Positions 26,411-36,317 of a stretch of DNA of 64,000 nt are shown here, in pieces. Position 1 is the first letter of the stretch. Every line of letters starts with the position of its first letter. Origin of the DNA: an uncultured Pseudomonadales bacterium (GTDB lineage Bacteria; Pseudomonadota; Gammaproteobacteria; Pseudomonadales; Azotimanducaceae); contig OY282460.1 in NCBI GenBank assembly GCA_958296295.1, positions 3,828,291 to 3,892,290 of the forward strand, in the 5' to 3' direction. The position numbers and the translations under genes are program-made. The notes below the pieces were generated by a model that was not told where the DNA came from, ran no database searches, and saw only the letters and a list, made by a program, of their open reading frames with translations.

Positions 26411-26749
26411 GTGACGCTGGGCGCCATCGTGATTCCGCTGGTGGCGCTGGCTTTGGGCTGCGCCGCCATGTGGTTCGCATGGCGCATTGTGCGCGCCGCC
26501 GGGCGCGAAGGCGAGGCCGAGGAAGCCACGCCAGCCGCGCCCAACACGCCGGCCCGTCCGAGCCCGGCCGCGAGAGCGGTCGGCCAGATCGGCGTGGTGG
26601 CCATGTTGGGTGGCGTCTGCATGTGGCTGCCGTCGCTGGTGAACGTCCAAGCGCTGTGGCAGCTCACCGTCGGCGGCGTCATCGCCACTCTGCTTGGCCT
26701 CTTGCTGCTGTTGGTCAGCCGTCGCAAGCGCCGCGGCGGTGTGGAATGA
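26411..26749 (+). CDS. small two-helix membrane protein of unknown function
   Basis: This 112-residue protein has a first hydrophobic helix (LGAIVIPLVALALGCAAMWF), a cytoplasmic-looking charged and proline-rich linker, then two adjoining hydrophobic stretches (GVVAMLGGVCMWLPSLV and LTVGGVIATLLGLLLLLV) and a basic tail (SRRKRRGG). No family is recognised. Its stop overlaps the ATG of the methyltransferase gene (ATGA), so the two are co-translated. Confidence 0.6.
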   Translation: MTLGAIVIPLVALALGCAAMWFAWRIVRAAGREGEAEEATPAAPNTPARPSPAARAVGQIGVVAMLGGVCMWLPSLVNVQALWQLTVGGVIATLLGLLLLLVSRRKRRGGVE

Positions 26750-27360
26750 GCGCGGCGGACCGTCGCAAGTGGGACGCCCGATACCGCGATGGCGCTTTCG
26801 TCGAACGCACTTGGCCAAGCGAGTTTCTGGTGGCCTGCGCGGACTGGTTGCCGCAGCGCGGGTGGGCGCTGGATCTCGCTTGCGGCGCTGGTCGGAACGC
26901 GCTCTTCCTCGCCCGACGGGGCTTGGCGGTGGACGCCGTGGACATCTCGCCGATCGCCCTTGCGCGTGGACGCGACGAAAGCGCGGGCCTGGCCATCGAG
27001 TGGCACCAAGCGGACTTGGAAGCGGGTTTCACGCCCACCCGCGGGTATGACGTGATTGTCAACATTCGCTACGTCAATCTGCCCCTCGTGACGGCGCTGA
27101 TCGGGCACTTGGCACCGGGCGGCGCGTTGGTCGTTGAACAGCACTTGCGCCACGAAAAGGCCGAGGTGGGGCCGAAGAACCCCGCGTTCCGCGTTCCCCC
27201 CGGGGCATTGCGTCAGCTTGCCGAGGGACTAGATGTGCTAACCGACGAGGAAGGCCTGTTCCGAGACCCGGACAACCGCGTCGCCGCGCTGGCCCGGCTC
27301 TGCGCCCGTCGACGCCGCGAATCCGCCACCGCTCGGGCGCAGGCTCATGGCATGTTGTAA
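26746..27360 (+). CDS. class I SAM-dependent methyltransferase (TehB-like)
   Basis: This 204-residue protein has the Rossmann SAM-binding motif ALDLACGAGRNALFLARRG, the acidic loop AVDAVDISPIALAR and YDVIVNIRYVNLPLV. The family includes TehB and thiopurine-type small-molecule methyltransferases; the substrate cannot be inferred. It starts in an ATGA overlap with the membrane protein gene. A plus-strand frame open from 26335 is an upstream extension with no motif and is not used. Confidence 0.82.
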   Translation: MSAADRRKWDARYRDGAFVERTWPSEFLVACADWLPQRGWALDLACGAGRNALFLARRGLAVDAVDISPIALARGRDESAGLAIEWHQADLEAGFTPTRGYDVIVNIRYVNLPLVTALIGHLAPGGALVVEQHLRHEKAEVGPKNPAFRVPPGALRQLAEGLDVLTDEEGLFRDPDNRVAALARLCARRRRESATARAQAHGML

Positions 27361-27489
27361 ACGAAGGCGCGTTGGAAACGTCTGCAATTGCGGAAACCCG
27401 CACCAAAGCCGCGAGCCGCCGATGACGCGAAAGCAGTATGAGGAATACACCAACGACAGAGCGGGCCAAGACATCGGAGCGCTGGTGGC

Positions 27490-28761
27490 GTGCCTGCCGG
27501 ATTGAGGCGCACGTTATGGGTGTTGCCCGTGGCCGGCGCGGTGGCGTTCTGGGCGCTCTGGCACTTGCGCGGTTCTCAGGCGCCGGCGGCAATTGCCGAG
27601 GCCCCTCCGGCGGTGCCCCCGGCGGTCGCGCCCGAGACGATTGCCCGGCCATACGCCGCCGGTGCCCCGGAGGAGGTGGTGGCGGAAGCGCCCGTTCCGG
27701 CGCTGGGCGCGTTCGAACTGCGCCAGCTGTGCGGGCGGCCTTGGGAGGCGGCGTTCACAGACGAATGCGAGGCCGCGCTGGAGCGCCGCTACCGGGACAG
27801 GGTGCCGGATTTGAAACCTTTGGACCGCCAGTTCCGGCCGGTCATGCTCGGCGAACCCGTGACATGGGCCGAGGTGTTCGACGATCCGGCCGGCGACCTG
27901 GCGGCGGCGCGGGAGGCCCTTGGGCGCCCGGAGTGCCTTGTCCCCAAGGGCCAACTCCGGCTGGACCTGCGCGAGGACTGCGCGGCGGACGAGATGGCCA
28001 AGCTGGCGATCCTGCGCGCCGAATGCGCGGTGTCGATCCACCGGCACTACAGTCTGGAATCGCGGCAGCGCCGGTGGGACACCGGCTTGGCGGACGCCCA
28101 CCGGGCGGCGGATCAGGCGGAGTACCACCGGCGCCTCGAGCGGATGGACGATGACTGGTTCGGGATGATGTGGCGGCTGGGCAAGTGCCGCGCCTTGCCC
28201 GAGGGCGCGCTGGGGGCCTTGGGCCCGTTCCGGCGCCCGCTCGGCTGGTGGATCCTCGGCCACGAACAGGTGGAGTTGATGCTGACCGCGGCGCGGCTCG
28301 GCAGCGACTGGGCGCTGTCGAGCGTGCTGTGGTGGCCGCCGAACGTGTCCAACCCGGGCGACGAGGAACTCAACACGAGCGAAGACGTCATTAACGAGGT
28401 GGGCGGCGAGCGCCCGGTGTTGGCGGAACTGCTGCGGATGCGGCGGACGCAGGGCGCGGAGCAAATCGCGCATGCCCTGGTGGCATTGCAGCTCGGCGAC
28501 GCGCTGGGCGTTCCGGTGCAGGCCGAGGGGGTGTTGCGGATCATTGGTCTGATCGACCTCGATGAGGAGCGCGCCGCCTGGCCGCTGGCGGCGCGGCGGC
28601 TGATCCGGCTGGGATGGACGCTGGTGGTCGCCGATCCGGCCGGCGGCGAGCCGCGGCGGTTCGAGGCGCCGGAGCAGGTCCTGGGCGACGAGCCGTGGCT
28701 GGACTGGCTGGGCGAGGGCCGCTTCCGGATGGTCGCCGCGCCGGTGCCGACGCCGCCGTAG
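27490..28761 (+). CDS. hypothetical protein with N-terminal membrane anchor
   Basis: This 423-residue protein starts with a basic N-terminus and one hydrophobic segment (LWVLPVAGAVAFWALWHL), then an Ala/Pro-rich linker and a mostly helical periplasmic-type domain rich in Trp and Arg. Six Cys residues (RQLCGRPW, TDECEAA, RPECLVPK, REDCAAD, RAECAVS, LGKCRAL) may form disulphides. No known domain is recognised. The GTG start is tentative. The gene stands alone, and an IS lies 66 bp downstream. Confidence 0.6.
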   Translation: MPAGLRRTLWVLPVAGAVAFWALWHLRGSQAPAAIAEAPPAVPPAVAPETIARPYAAGAPEEVVAEAPVPALGAFELRQLCGRPWEAAFTDECEAALERRYRDRVPDLKPLDRQFRPVMLGEPVTWAEVFDDPAGDLAAAREALGRPECLVPKGQLRLDLREDCAADEMAKLAILRAECAVSIHRHYSLESRQRRWDTGLADAHRAADQAEYHRRLERMDDDWFGMMWRLGKCRALPEGALGALGPFRRPLGWWILGHEQVELMLTAARLGSDWALSSVLWWPPNVSNPGDEELNTSEDVINEVGGERPVLAELLRMRRTQGAEQIAHALVALQLGDALGVPVQAEGVLRIIGLIDLDEERAAWPLAARRLIRLGWTLVVADPAGGEPRRFEAPEQVLGDEPWLDWLGEGRFRMVAAPVPTPP

Positions 28762-28774
28762 CCGGCACCCTCGA

Positions 28775-28791
28775 CCGTCCGCGAAGGACGG
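28775..28791 (+). terminator. short stem-loop after the hypothetical gene
   Basis: CCGTCC at 28775-28780 and GGACGG at 28786-28791 form a perfect 6-bp stem with a 5-base loop, 14 bases after the stop of the preceding gene. There is no U tract, so intrinsic termination is only possible, not shown. Confidence 0.3.
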
Positions 28792-28827
28792 AGCGGTTGT
28801 GGCTGACGCGCGAGCCATTGTGCCGAC

Positions 28828-30365
28828 GGGTGTGCGACGTTTTAGTGCGCGGGGGCTGCGAGCGGGTTTGGGGAGTCATCGCGATTCCCAAGTAAGCTGA
28901 GGGTATGTACAACCGCAGCGAAGGGAATCGCGATGACGGAAGAGATGTTGGCGCAGGACGCGCTGGAGCGCAAGAAGGCGTGGGCTTTTCTGGAGGAGAA
29001 GGTTCTCCGCATGCTGGCGTCGTCGCCGGAGTTCCGGGAGCTTTGCCGGGAGGTTCTGACCGGCGGGCGGAGATTCCGGGAGTTCGAGCTGGACCTGCGG
29101 GGCGCGCTGCTTGGCGGCGCGGCGGCGGGGCTTTCGGAGGGTCTGTCGGCGCTGGACGCGGAGTCCGGGGCGCCGGCGTGCGGGCGTTGCGGCTCCGCGA
29201 TGGTTCGGCGCGGCACCCGTTCGACGGCGCCGCTGTCGCTGCTCGGCCCTCTGCGGCTGCGGCGCGGCTACTGGACGTGCGGGTGCTCGAAGGGCGGGCG
29301 GCACGTTCTGGACGAGACGCTGGGGATCGCGGGACGGGACGGCGTGCGGGGAACGCCGGCGGTCCTGTGGGCGCTGGCGGATCTGGCGGCGGACGCGAGC
29401 TTCGAGAAGGCGGCGGCGCGCCTGGGCCGGCTGGCCGGCGTCGTGGCGACGGCGAAGCGGGCGGAGCGGGCCTCGAAGCAGGTCGGACGGGAGATCACGG
29501 CGTGGGACGAGGCGGCGCCGGCGTTGCGCGAGGCGCCGGCGGAGACGATGTACTGCAGCCCGGACGGCACGGGGGTGCCGGTGGTGCGGCGGGACGCGGG
29601 GACGGCGGAGGACGGCCGACCGTCGAAGACGCGGGAGGCGAAGGTGGCGGTGTTCCACACGGCGGAGCGGCGGAACCCGAAGACAGGCCTGCCGGAGCGT
29701 GACGCGGGTTCGGCGCGGCACACGGCGGCGATCGACAGCGCGGCGTCGAGGGATGTGGACGCGGAGCCGTCGGCATTCGCGCGGCGGCTCTGGCGGGCCG
29801 CGGAGCGGTTCGGGTTCGCGGCGGCCAAGCGGCAGGTGGTCGTCGCCGACGGCGCGAAGTGGATCTGGAACGCCGCCGCGGAACTGTTCCCGAACGCCGT
29901 TTGCATAGTGGACATCTGGCACGCGAAGGAGCGGCTTTGGGAAGTTGGGCGCTCGGTTCACGGCGCCGGCACGGAGCTGTGCCGGGCGTGGTCGGAGAAG
30001 GTCTGCGCGGCGCTCTCCGAGGGGCGCGTGGACGACGTGCTGCGGGAACTGCGCCGACACGCCGGCGACAAGACGGCCGACCAGTGCGTCGGCTATTTCG
30101 AGAACAACCGCGGCCGGATGCGCTACCCGGCGTACCGGGAGATGGGGCTGCTGATCGGTTCGGGCATGGTGGAGAGCTCCTGCCGGACGCTGGTCGGGGA
30201 GCGACTGAAGTGCTCCGGCATGCGCTGGAGCCGGGCCGGCGCGAACGACGTCATGGCGTTGCGTTCGTGCGTCCGCGACGAACGGTACGACGACTTCTGG
30301 CGCCGTCGGCGCAAACCGCCGAGACTGGCCGCCTGACGGCTCGCGCACTAAAACGTCGCACACCC
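28828..30365. mobile_element. ISKra4-like insertion sequence with 9-bp target duplication
   Basis: The element is 1538 bp. Its ends are inverted repeats beginning GGGTGTGCGACGTTTTAGTG at the left and ending with the exact complement at the right (24 matching bases). The 9-bp direct repeat TGTGCCGAC flanks it at 28819-28827 and 30366-30374. It carries a single intact transposase gene on the plus strand. It inserted between a hypothetical gene and tRNA-Phe. A 176-bp derivative lies at 62988-63163 and a diverged end at the right edge of the window. Confidence 0.9.
28933..30336 (+). CDS. ISKra4-family transposase
   Basis: This 467-residue transposase has an N-terminal helical region, a zinc-ribbon-like segment (CGRCGSAM, YWTCGC) and a DDE-like core: CSPDGTGVPVV, VVVADGAKWIWN, VDIWHAKERLWE and IGSGMVESSCRTLVGERLK, typical of ISKra4/IS1202-like plant-phosphatase-fold transposases. 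The C-terminus ends DDFWRRRRKPPRLAA within 30 bp of the right inverted repeat. The frame is complete, so the element is probably active. Confidence 0.88.
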   Translation: MTEEMLAQDALERKKAWAFLEEKVLRMLASSPEFRELCREVLTGGRRFREFELDLRGALLGGAAAGLSEGLSALDAESGAPACGRCGSAMVRRGTRSTAPLSLLGPLRLRRGYWTCGCSKGGRHVLDETLGIAGRDGVRGTPAVLWALADLAADASFEKAAARLGRLAGVVATAKRAERASKQVGREITAWDEAAPALREAPAETMYCSPDGTGVPVVRRDAGTAEDGRPSKTREAKVAVFHTAERRNPKTGLPERDAGSARHTAAIDSAASRDVDAEPSAFARRLWRAAERFGFAAAKRQVVVADGAKWIWNAAAELFPNAVCIVDIWHAKERLWEVGRSVHGAGTELCRAWSEKVCAALSEGRVDDVLRELRRHAGDKTADQCVGYFENNRGRMRYPAYREMGLLIGSGMVESSCRTLVGERLKCSGMRWSRAGANDVMALRSCVRDERYDDFWRRRRKPPRLAA

Positions 30366-30582
30366 TGTGCCGACGTCGACGTTGACGGCAATGCCGCAAG
30401 GCGGTTAAATACACGCACCGTCGGCCGCGAACCGTGTGCGAACGCCGGCAATCCACAGACGGTTTCGAGTCGTGGGCGGTGCCGCGGTAGGCGTGTTGCC
30501 GTGAATCTTTGGCACGTTTGCACACCCGCACCCCCGGCGAGGGCGCACGGTTCGCATTGCTTGCCGTGTTAGTGGCGGACGC

Positions 30583-30658
<76 letters not shown>

Positions 30659-30686
30659 TCGCCAACGTCCATCGCGTTCGCCAAGC

Positions 30687-32183
30687 ATGAGCAGATTCCT
30701 AGGGATAGACCTCGGCACGCAAAGCCTCAAGGCGATCGTCTACGATGCCGAGCGCCGCGAGGTCTTGGCCAGCGGCAGCAGTCCGCTGCGCCTGGTCAGT
30801 CGAGCGGACGGCACCAGGGAGCAGCTGGCGGATTGGTGGCTCAAGGCCTTGGCGGCGGCTTTGGCGGCTATCGAGCCGGCGTTGAAGGCGTCCGTGCGGG
30901 CGATGGCCGTCTCCGGGCAGCAGCACGGCTTCGTGCCGCTGGACGTGAACGGCCGCGTTCTGGCACCGGTGAAGCTGTGGTGCGACACGGCCACCGTGCG
31001 GGAATGCGAGGAGGTCGCCGAGCGGTTCGGCGGGCAGGCCCGCTGCCTTGAGGAAGCGGGCAATCCCATCCTGCCCGGCTACACGGCGTCCAAGATCCGC
31101 TGGCTGAAGAACCACCAGCCGGAGCTCTACGCTCGGATGGCCACCATCCTGCTGCCGCACGACTACCTGAACTTCCATCTCACGGGAGAACACGTGATGG
31201 AATGTGGGGACGCGTCGGGGACTGGCTTGTTCGACATTCGCCGGCGGGAATGGCACGCCGGCTTGTTGCGCGCCGTGGATTCGAGCCGGGATCTGGCCGC
31301 TTTCCTGCCGCGCGTGATCCGTGCCGCGGACAGCGCCGGCAGCCTGCGAGCCGCGGTGGCCGAGCAGTTGGGGCTGCCGCCGCGCATCCCGGTCGCCTGT
31401 GGCGGCGGCGACAACATGATGGCGGCCATCGGCACCGGCAATCTGGCGGAAGGACGCCTGACCGTCAGCTTGGGCACCTCCGGCACGATGTTCGCGTATT
31501 CGGATTCGCCGTGCGTGGACCCCGCCGGCGAGCTGGCGGCCTTTTGCTCTTCCACCGGCGGGTGGCTGCCGCTGCACTGCACTATGAATTGCACCGTTGC
31601 CACGGATTTGGCCCGCTCCCTGCTGGACATGGACATCGACCAACTCGAGCCGGCGCTGGCCGAATCGGCGCCGGGTGCGGAAGGCGTGCTGGTGCTGCCG
31701 TTCTACAACGGCGAACGAACGCCCAATCTGCCGAACGGCAAGGGTTGCATCCTGGGCTTGGACGGCAACAACATGAGCCGGGCGAACGTCCTCAGAGCCT
31801 CCATGGAGGCCAGCGTCTTCGGCCTGCGCTCAGGCTTGGCCGCGTTCGCCCGAACGCCGGCCGGAGCGGTTGCCGAGGTGCGACTGACCGGCGGCGCCGC
31901 CGCAAGCCCCGCTTGGCGGCAAGCCGTCGCCGACAACTTGGGGCTGCCGGTGAAGCGCTTGGACGCGGAGCAAGGGGCGGCCCTGGGCGCCGCCTTGAAC
32001 GCCATGTTGCTTGGCAATCCCGCCCACGGCGATTCGGCGGCCTTGGCGGCCGAGGTGGACGAGCATGTGAAGTTTGACGAATCCGCGCTGGCGTTGCCGA
32101 ATCCCGACGCGGCGGCCGTGTACCAGCAGCAATACGAAAAGTACCGCCGCTATCTCGATCAGCTCAATCCCCTGTTCGCGTGA
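30687..32183 (+). CDS. xylB: xylulokinase (FGGY family)
   Basis: This 498-residue kinase phosphorylates D-xylulose, feeding the pentose phosphate pathway. It has the ATPase phosphate motif LGIDLGTQSLKA, the substrate region SGQQHGFVPLD, SLGTSGTMFAYS and the C-terminal LTGGAAASPAWRQ adenosine motif. Length and motifs are normal. No xylose isomerase or transporter lies nearby, so the natural substrate could be another ketose. Its 3' end overlaps the convergent pnuC gene by 20 bp. Confidence 0.9.
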   Translation: MSRFLGIDLGTQSLKAIVYDAERREVLASGSSPLRLVSRADGTREQLADWWLKALAAALAAIEPALKASVRAMAVSGQQHGFVPLDVNGRVLAPVKLWCDTATVRECEEVAERFGGQARCLEEAGNPILPGYTASKIRWLKNHQPELYARMATILLPHDYLNFHLTGEHVMECGDASGTGLFDIRRREWHAGLLRAVDSSRDLAAFLPRVIRAADSAGSLRAAVAEQLGLPPRIPVACGGGDNMMAAIGTGNLAEGRLTVSLGTSGTMFAYSDSPCVDPAGELAAFCSSTGGWLPLHCTMNCTVATDLARSLLDMDIDQLEPALAESAPGAEGVLVLPFYNGERTPNLPNGKGCILGLDGNNMSRANVLRASMEASVFGLRSGLAAFARTPAGAVAEVRLTGGAAASPAWRQAVADNLGLPVKRLDAEQGAALGAALNAMLLGNPAHGDSAALAAEVDEHVKFDESALALPNPDAAAVYQQQYEKYRRYLDQLNPLFA

Positions 32184-32847
32184 GTGGCGGATCGCCAGCC
32201 GCCCGCAGGGAACGCAGCCAGCTCGCGTAGCCCCAGACGGCCATCGGGATGTAAACGCAGTAGAGAAGCGCGTACCACGGCAGGTCTTGGGCGTAGTAGA
32301 GGGGCACGGAGACGACGTTCACCACCACCCAGACGATCCAGTTCTCGATTTTCTTGCGCGCCGTCAGCCACATGGCGGCCAAGCTCATCACCAGCACCCC
32401 GTTGTCCCAATACGGGAACGCCGCGTCCGCCATGACGATGGAAAGCCCGGCCCGCGCGGCGGCAGTCTCGATCAGATCCAGCGCTTCGCGGCTGGCCATG
32501 CTCCAACCCAAGCCGAGCGCGCCGCCGACGCACACCGCGCCGAGCGCAAGCAACGCGGCGGCCGACGCGCGGCCCACCGGCAGGTCGTCGCGTCGCTCGC
32601 CGCCGAACAGCCAGTGGTACCAGCCGTAGAGATTCAGCGGCAGAAACCCGACCAGATGCAACGCGAAGTTCGCGTAAAGCTGCGCTTGCCACAACTGGGG
32701 CAGGGTGACGAGCACATACGCGACGCCGAGCGGCCAGGCCCAGAGCTTCTCCCTGACCAGGCACACCACGACGAGCAAGCCGAGCACGACGCCGACGTAT
32801 TCATCGACGAAGAACCATTGGGCCGCTGGAGAAGCGACGAAATCCAT
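32164..32847 (-). CDS. pnuC: PnuC-family nicotinamide riboside transporter
   Basis: This 227-residue inner-membrane protein has about seven hydrophobic helices and the PnuC signature ENWIVWVVVNVVSVPLYY near its C-terminal third. PnuC proteins import nicotinamide riboside for NAD salvage by facilitated diffusion. It is convergent with xylB and has no NadR gene next to it. The gene ends inside the xylB coding region. Confidence 0.88.
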   Translation of the reverse strand: MDFVASPAAQWFFVDEYVGVVLGLLVVVCLVREKLWAWPLGVAYVLVTLPQLWQAQLYANFALHLVGFLPLNLYGWYHWLFGGERRDDLPVGRASAAALLALGAVCVGGALGLGWSMASREALDLIETAAARAGLSIVMADAAFPYWDNGVLVMSLAAMWLTARKKIENWIVWVVVNVVSVPLYYAQDLPWYALLYCVYIPMAVWGYASWLRSLRAAGDPPLTRTGD

Positions 32848-32917
32848 TGGCCAGAAACGCTCAACTAGCCTAAAGGGAGGAGGTCGCTCGCCCAGCGGTC
32901 TGCGCCATACCGCTGTC

Positions 32918-35137
32918 TCATCGCCCCAACTCGCGCCAGAGGAACTCGTACACCAGAGCCCACATGAAGGCGCTCTGGGCGTTGTTCGCGGCGCCGCCGT
33001 GGCCGCCTTCGGTGTTTTCGTAGTACGTCACGTCGTGGCCGAGCGCGCGCAACTTGGCCACCATCTTGCGGGCGTGCCCAGGGTGGACGCGATCGTCTCG
33101 CGTGGACGTGGTGATCAACACCGGCGGATAGGACTGGTCGGGGTGGATGTTGTGGTAGGGCGAGTGGTTGCGCAGGAAGCGCCAGTCGTCGGGATCGTCC
33201 GGATTGCCGAACTCGGCAATCCAGCTCGCCCCGGCCAGCAGCACATGGTAGCGGCGCATGTCGAAGAGCGGCACCATCGACACCACCGCGCCGAACAGCG
33301 CCGGGCGGCGAACCAGCATGTTGCCCGTCAGCAAGCCGCCGTTGCTCCCGCCGAGCACGCCGAGCCTGCTCGGTTCCGTGACGCGGCGGCGCACCAAATC
33401 CTGGGCCACCGCGATGAGGTCCTCGTAGGCCCGGCCCCGGTTCTCGCGCAGCGCCGCTCGGTGCCATGCGGGGCCGAACTCGCCGCCACCGCGTATGTTG
33501 GCCACCACATAGACGCCGCCCCGGGAGAGCCAGCCGATGCCGATGCCGGCCGAATACGCCGGCAGCATGGAAATCTGGAAGCCTCCGTAGCCGTGCAGCA
33601 ATGTTGGATGCCCACCTTCCAGCCCGGCATCGCGCGGCCCCACTTGGAAGTACGGGATTCGGGTTCCATCGGCGGACACGGCCCAATGCTGCGCCATGGT
33701 CAGGCCTTCGGCGTCGAACCGCGCCGTCGCCTGTTTGAGGATTTCAGGCGGCGCGCCGGCTTGGGCAGCCGTGCCCAACGAGAGCGTGGACGGCGTGAGG
33801 TAGTCGTTGGTGTACATGAAGTAGCGGTCGTCCTCGTCCGGGTCGACGGCTTGGACGCGCACCGTGCGGAATTCGGTGCCGTTCGCGGTACGAGGCAACA
33901 ACGGTCGTCGCGTCCATGCCGCGCCGGAGCGCTCGCCTCGCGGCGGCGTGGCGACGTACACGCGGCTGCGCACATGGTCCAAGACGTTGAGGATGACATG
34001 GCCGCGGGTAGGGGCGTAGTCCGTGAGGAACACGCCGGCCTCGGGCTCGAACAGCACCTCCAGCGTCGCCTCGCCGGGCGGGTGCGCCAGCAAGTCCTCC
34101 AACTGGGCCGACAGCAGGCTGCCGGCGGCAAACGTGCCTTGCGCCGTCGTCCAGTCGGACTTCAACTCCAGGAACAACCTGCCGCGCAGGGCGGAGAATG
34201 CGGCGTCGGCGGGCTTCGGCAGGGGAACAAGCTCGCCGCTTTCCGGGCGGCGGACGAAGACTTCGCTATGGAAGAAGTCCGTTCCCCGGCGCACGAATTG
34301 CACCTCGAAACCCGGTGCCAGATCCGCCGCGGCCGACACCGACACGTCGGACGCTTCGCCCTCGAACACCACCTCGGCTTGGGCTAGGGGTTGCTCGCGC
34401 CGCCACAGTTTGACGATGCGCGGATAGCCGGAGTCCGTAAGCGAACCCGGGCCGAAGTCGGTGGCCACGAACACGGTATCCGGGCCCGCCCAGGCTACGG
34501 AGCTCTTGGCTTCAGGAAGTTCGAAACCACCATCGGCTGCATCCACGAACGTCTTGCCGGCGAGGTCGAACTCGCGCGTGACCACAGCGTCCGCCCCGCC
34601 GCGGGAGAGGCTCACCAAACAACGCCGGTAATCCGGTTGACGGCAATTGAAGCCCTTGGCGACCCAGTTCTCGCCTTCCTCCTTGGCGAGCGCGTCCAAG
34701 TCCAACACCGGTTCCCAAGCGGGTGTTGCTTTGCGGTATTCGGCCAACGTGGCGCGCCGCCAAAGGCCGCGCGGATTCTCGAGGTCACGCCAGAGATTGT
34801 AGTAGTGCGCCCCGATCTTGCTTATTCCGGGAATGCGATCCGGCGCGTCGAAGACTTCGCGCAACTTCGCGCGGAGATCCTTGACGCCCGGGCGTTGCGC
34901 GAAGGTGCCGAGCGTGGCGCGATTGCGAGCGCGAACCCAGCGCATCGCGCGCTCGCCATCCACATCCTCAAGCCACAGGTGCGGATCCTCGGTTGGGTTG
35001 TTCGCGTTAGGCATGTCGTCCACCGGCGCCGGGGCCGTCGAGCATCCAGCGAGCCACATCATCGCGCCGCAAGCGAAGGCGCACACTTGCAACCGCCCGC
35101 GCCTCGCCGCGGCGGCCGAGCCCGAACGGGGCGACAT
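32918..35137 (-). CDS. prolyl oligopeptidase family (S9A) lipoprotein
   Basis: This 739-residue serine peptidase has a signal peptide with lipobox WLAGC (Cys32), so it is probably anchored in the envelope facing the periplasm. It opens with EDPHLWLEDVDG, typical of S9A, has a seven-bladed propeller, then the hydrolase domain with the nucleophile in LGGSNGGLLTG, the Asp in TSTRDDRVHPGH and the His in NTEGGHGGAANN. It would cleave after proline in short peptides. The frame stays open upstream through the next gene, but the lipoprotein start at 35137 is clear. Confidence 0.93.
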   Translation of the reverse strand: MSPRSGSAAAARRGRLQVCAFACGAMMWLAGCSTAPAPVDDMPNANNPTEDPHLWLEDVDGERAMRWVRARNRATLGTFAQRPGVKDLRAKLREVFDAPDRIPGISKIGAHYYNLWRDLENPRGLWRRATLAEYRKATPAWEPVLDLDALAKEEGENWVAKGFNCRQPDYRRCLVSLSRGGADAVVTREFDLAGKTFVDAADGGFELPEAKSSVAWAGPDTVFVATDFGPGSLTDSGYPRIVKLWRREQPLAQAEVVFEGEASDVSVSAAADLAPGFEVQFVRRGTDFFHSEVFVRRPESGELVPLPKPADAAFSALRGRLFLELKSDWTTAQGTFAAGSLLSAQLEDLLAHPPGEATLEVLFEPEAGVFLTDYAPTRGHVILNVLDHVRSRVYVATPPRGERSGAAWTRRPLLPRTANGTEFRTVRVQAVDPDEDDRYFMYTNDYLTPSTLSLGTAAQAGAPPEILKQATARFDAEGLTMAQHWAVSADGTRIPYFQVGPRDAGLEGGHPTLLHGYGGFQISMLPAYSAGIGIGWLSRGGVYVVANIRGGGEFGPAWHRAALRENRGRAYEDLIAVAQDLVRRRVTEPSRLGVLGGSNGGLLTGNMLVRRPALFGAVVSMVPLFDMRRYHVLLAGASWIAEFGNPDDPDDWRFLRNHSPYHNIHPDQSYPPVLITTSTRDDRVHPGHARKMVAKLRALGHDVTYYENTEGGHGGAANNAQSAFMWALVYEFLWRELGR

Positions 35138-35172
35138 AGGCGTAGTGTGCCTCCCGTCGGATCCCACTCCGC

Positions 35173-36174
35173 TTAACCGAAAGCCCAACCGTACAGCCAC
35201 GGCAACCCGAAGGCCAGCACCACGCTCACCACCAAGCCGGACAGCGCCTTGAGCGCGTCCGAGAAGACCTTGCGCGCCGTGCCTTTCAGCTGCGTGTCCG
35301 CGAGATAACGCGACAGCGCGAACTCCCGTCCGGCGAGGATGCCGAGAAACACCCAAGTCGTGCTCATCGGCATGTCGCTCCACTCCTTGAACACCAACAG
35401 CACCATGCCATAAAGCGCGTCGATTATCGTCGCGGCGCGGATGTCCGTGGTGTCCGTCTTGGTGGTGACGATCTTCTGAATCTCGCCGCCGAACTGGTGG
35501 AAGATGTAGCCCTGCATCGCCAATAACACCACGACGCCGAACACGAGCCACTCGATCGACAATTGGCGCGGCAGATAGACGAAGATGTTGGCCAGATCCT
35601 GCACCAGCCATTGGCTCCACAGGAAGGCCGTCGAAGCCCACTGCAAAACCACCCAGTAGCGCGGTATGGCCTCGCCCCGTGTGCGGTGGAAATACTCGGA
35701 CGCCCGCTTGAACACCAAGCTGAACAAGACGATGGCCGTGACGAACGCCACCGCGTAGCCAAGCCCGGACTTGGCGAGCATCTTGCCGAGATTGCCTTCC
35801 TGTCCGCCGGTGACGGCGAACACCGTCAACACCAGGAACGTCGTGCTCACTGGGACGCCAAACCGCGTGAGAATCAAGAGCGCAAGCGGAGGCAGGGCGT
35901 GGAGCCACGACACGCCGCCTTCCGGCACCGGGAACTTCGCCAACCTTCCGTAGGCGACATCGCCGCTGTTGACGTACCAGCTGTAGCAAATCGTGGCGAG
36001 CAGAATGCCGCTCGCGAAGAGCCACAGCACCCACCACGGCCGCTGCGCGTTCGATGCCAAGAATGTGCCGAGCGTCTGAATCGAGTCGTTGGCGACGACG
36101 GAGTAGGCGGCCAGCAGGAAACCCGCGACCATCCAGATTTCCAGCCAGGGCAGGGACGAGATGGCTAGCTCCAA
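35173..36174 (-). CDS. PiT-like inorganic phosphate transporter
   Basis: This 333-residue membrane protein has about nine hydrophobic helices. It carries the paired PiT signatures: SVVANDSIQTLGTFLAS at the N-terminus, GVPVSTTFLVLT in the middle and DMPMSTTWVFLGILAGRE near the C-terminus. PiT proteins are low-affinity phosphate/cation symporters. It is shorter than E. coli PitA and lacks its central cytoplasmic loop. It is 35 bp upstream of the peptidase gene on the same strand. Confidence 0.78.
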   Translation of the reverse strand: MELAISSLPWLEIWMVAGFLLAAYSVVANDSIQTLGTFLASNAQRPWWVLWLFASGILLATICYSWYVNSGDVAYGRLAKFPVPEGGVSWLHALPPLALLILTRFGVPVSTTFLVLTVFAVTGGQEGNLGKMLAKSGLGYAVAFVTAIVLFSLVFKRASEYFHRTRGEAIPRYWVVLQWASTAFLWSQWLVQDLANIFVYLPRQLSIEWLVFGVVVLLAMQGYIFHQFGGEIQKIVTTKTDTTDIRAATIIDALYGMVLLVFKEWSDMPMSTTWVFLGILAGREFALSRYLADTQLKGTARKVFSDALKALSGLVVSVVLAFGLPWLYGWAFG

Positions 36175-36317
36175 CGCTCGCTTAAGAACGTGCGGAAATG
36201 CGTGACGGCGCGACTATCCACCCGAATTGTTGCGCTTTCGTTACATCGCGCCACACCGCCCCGCCAAAAAATGACAGACTTGCCGGCGCGCAAGGTCGGA
36301 AAAAACGGAGGCCGCTC

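Noticed and set aside
32918..36037. single 1039-residue fusion of a transporter and a peptidase
   Set aside because: The upstream part is another frame of the PiT-like gene; the peptidase has its own lipoprotein signal start at 35137.
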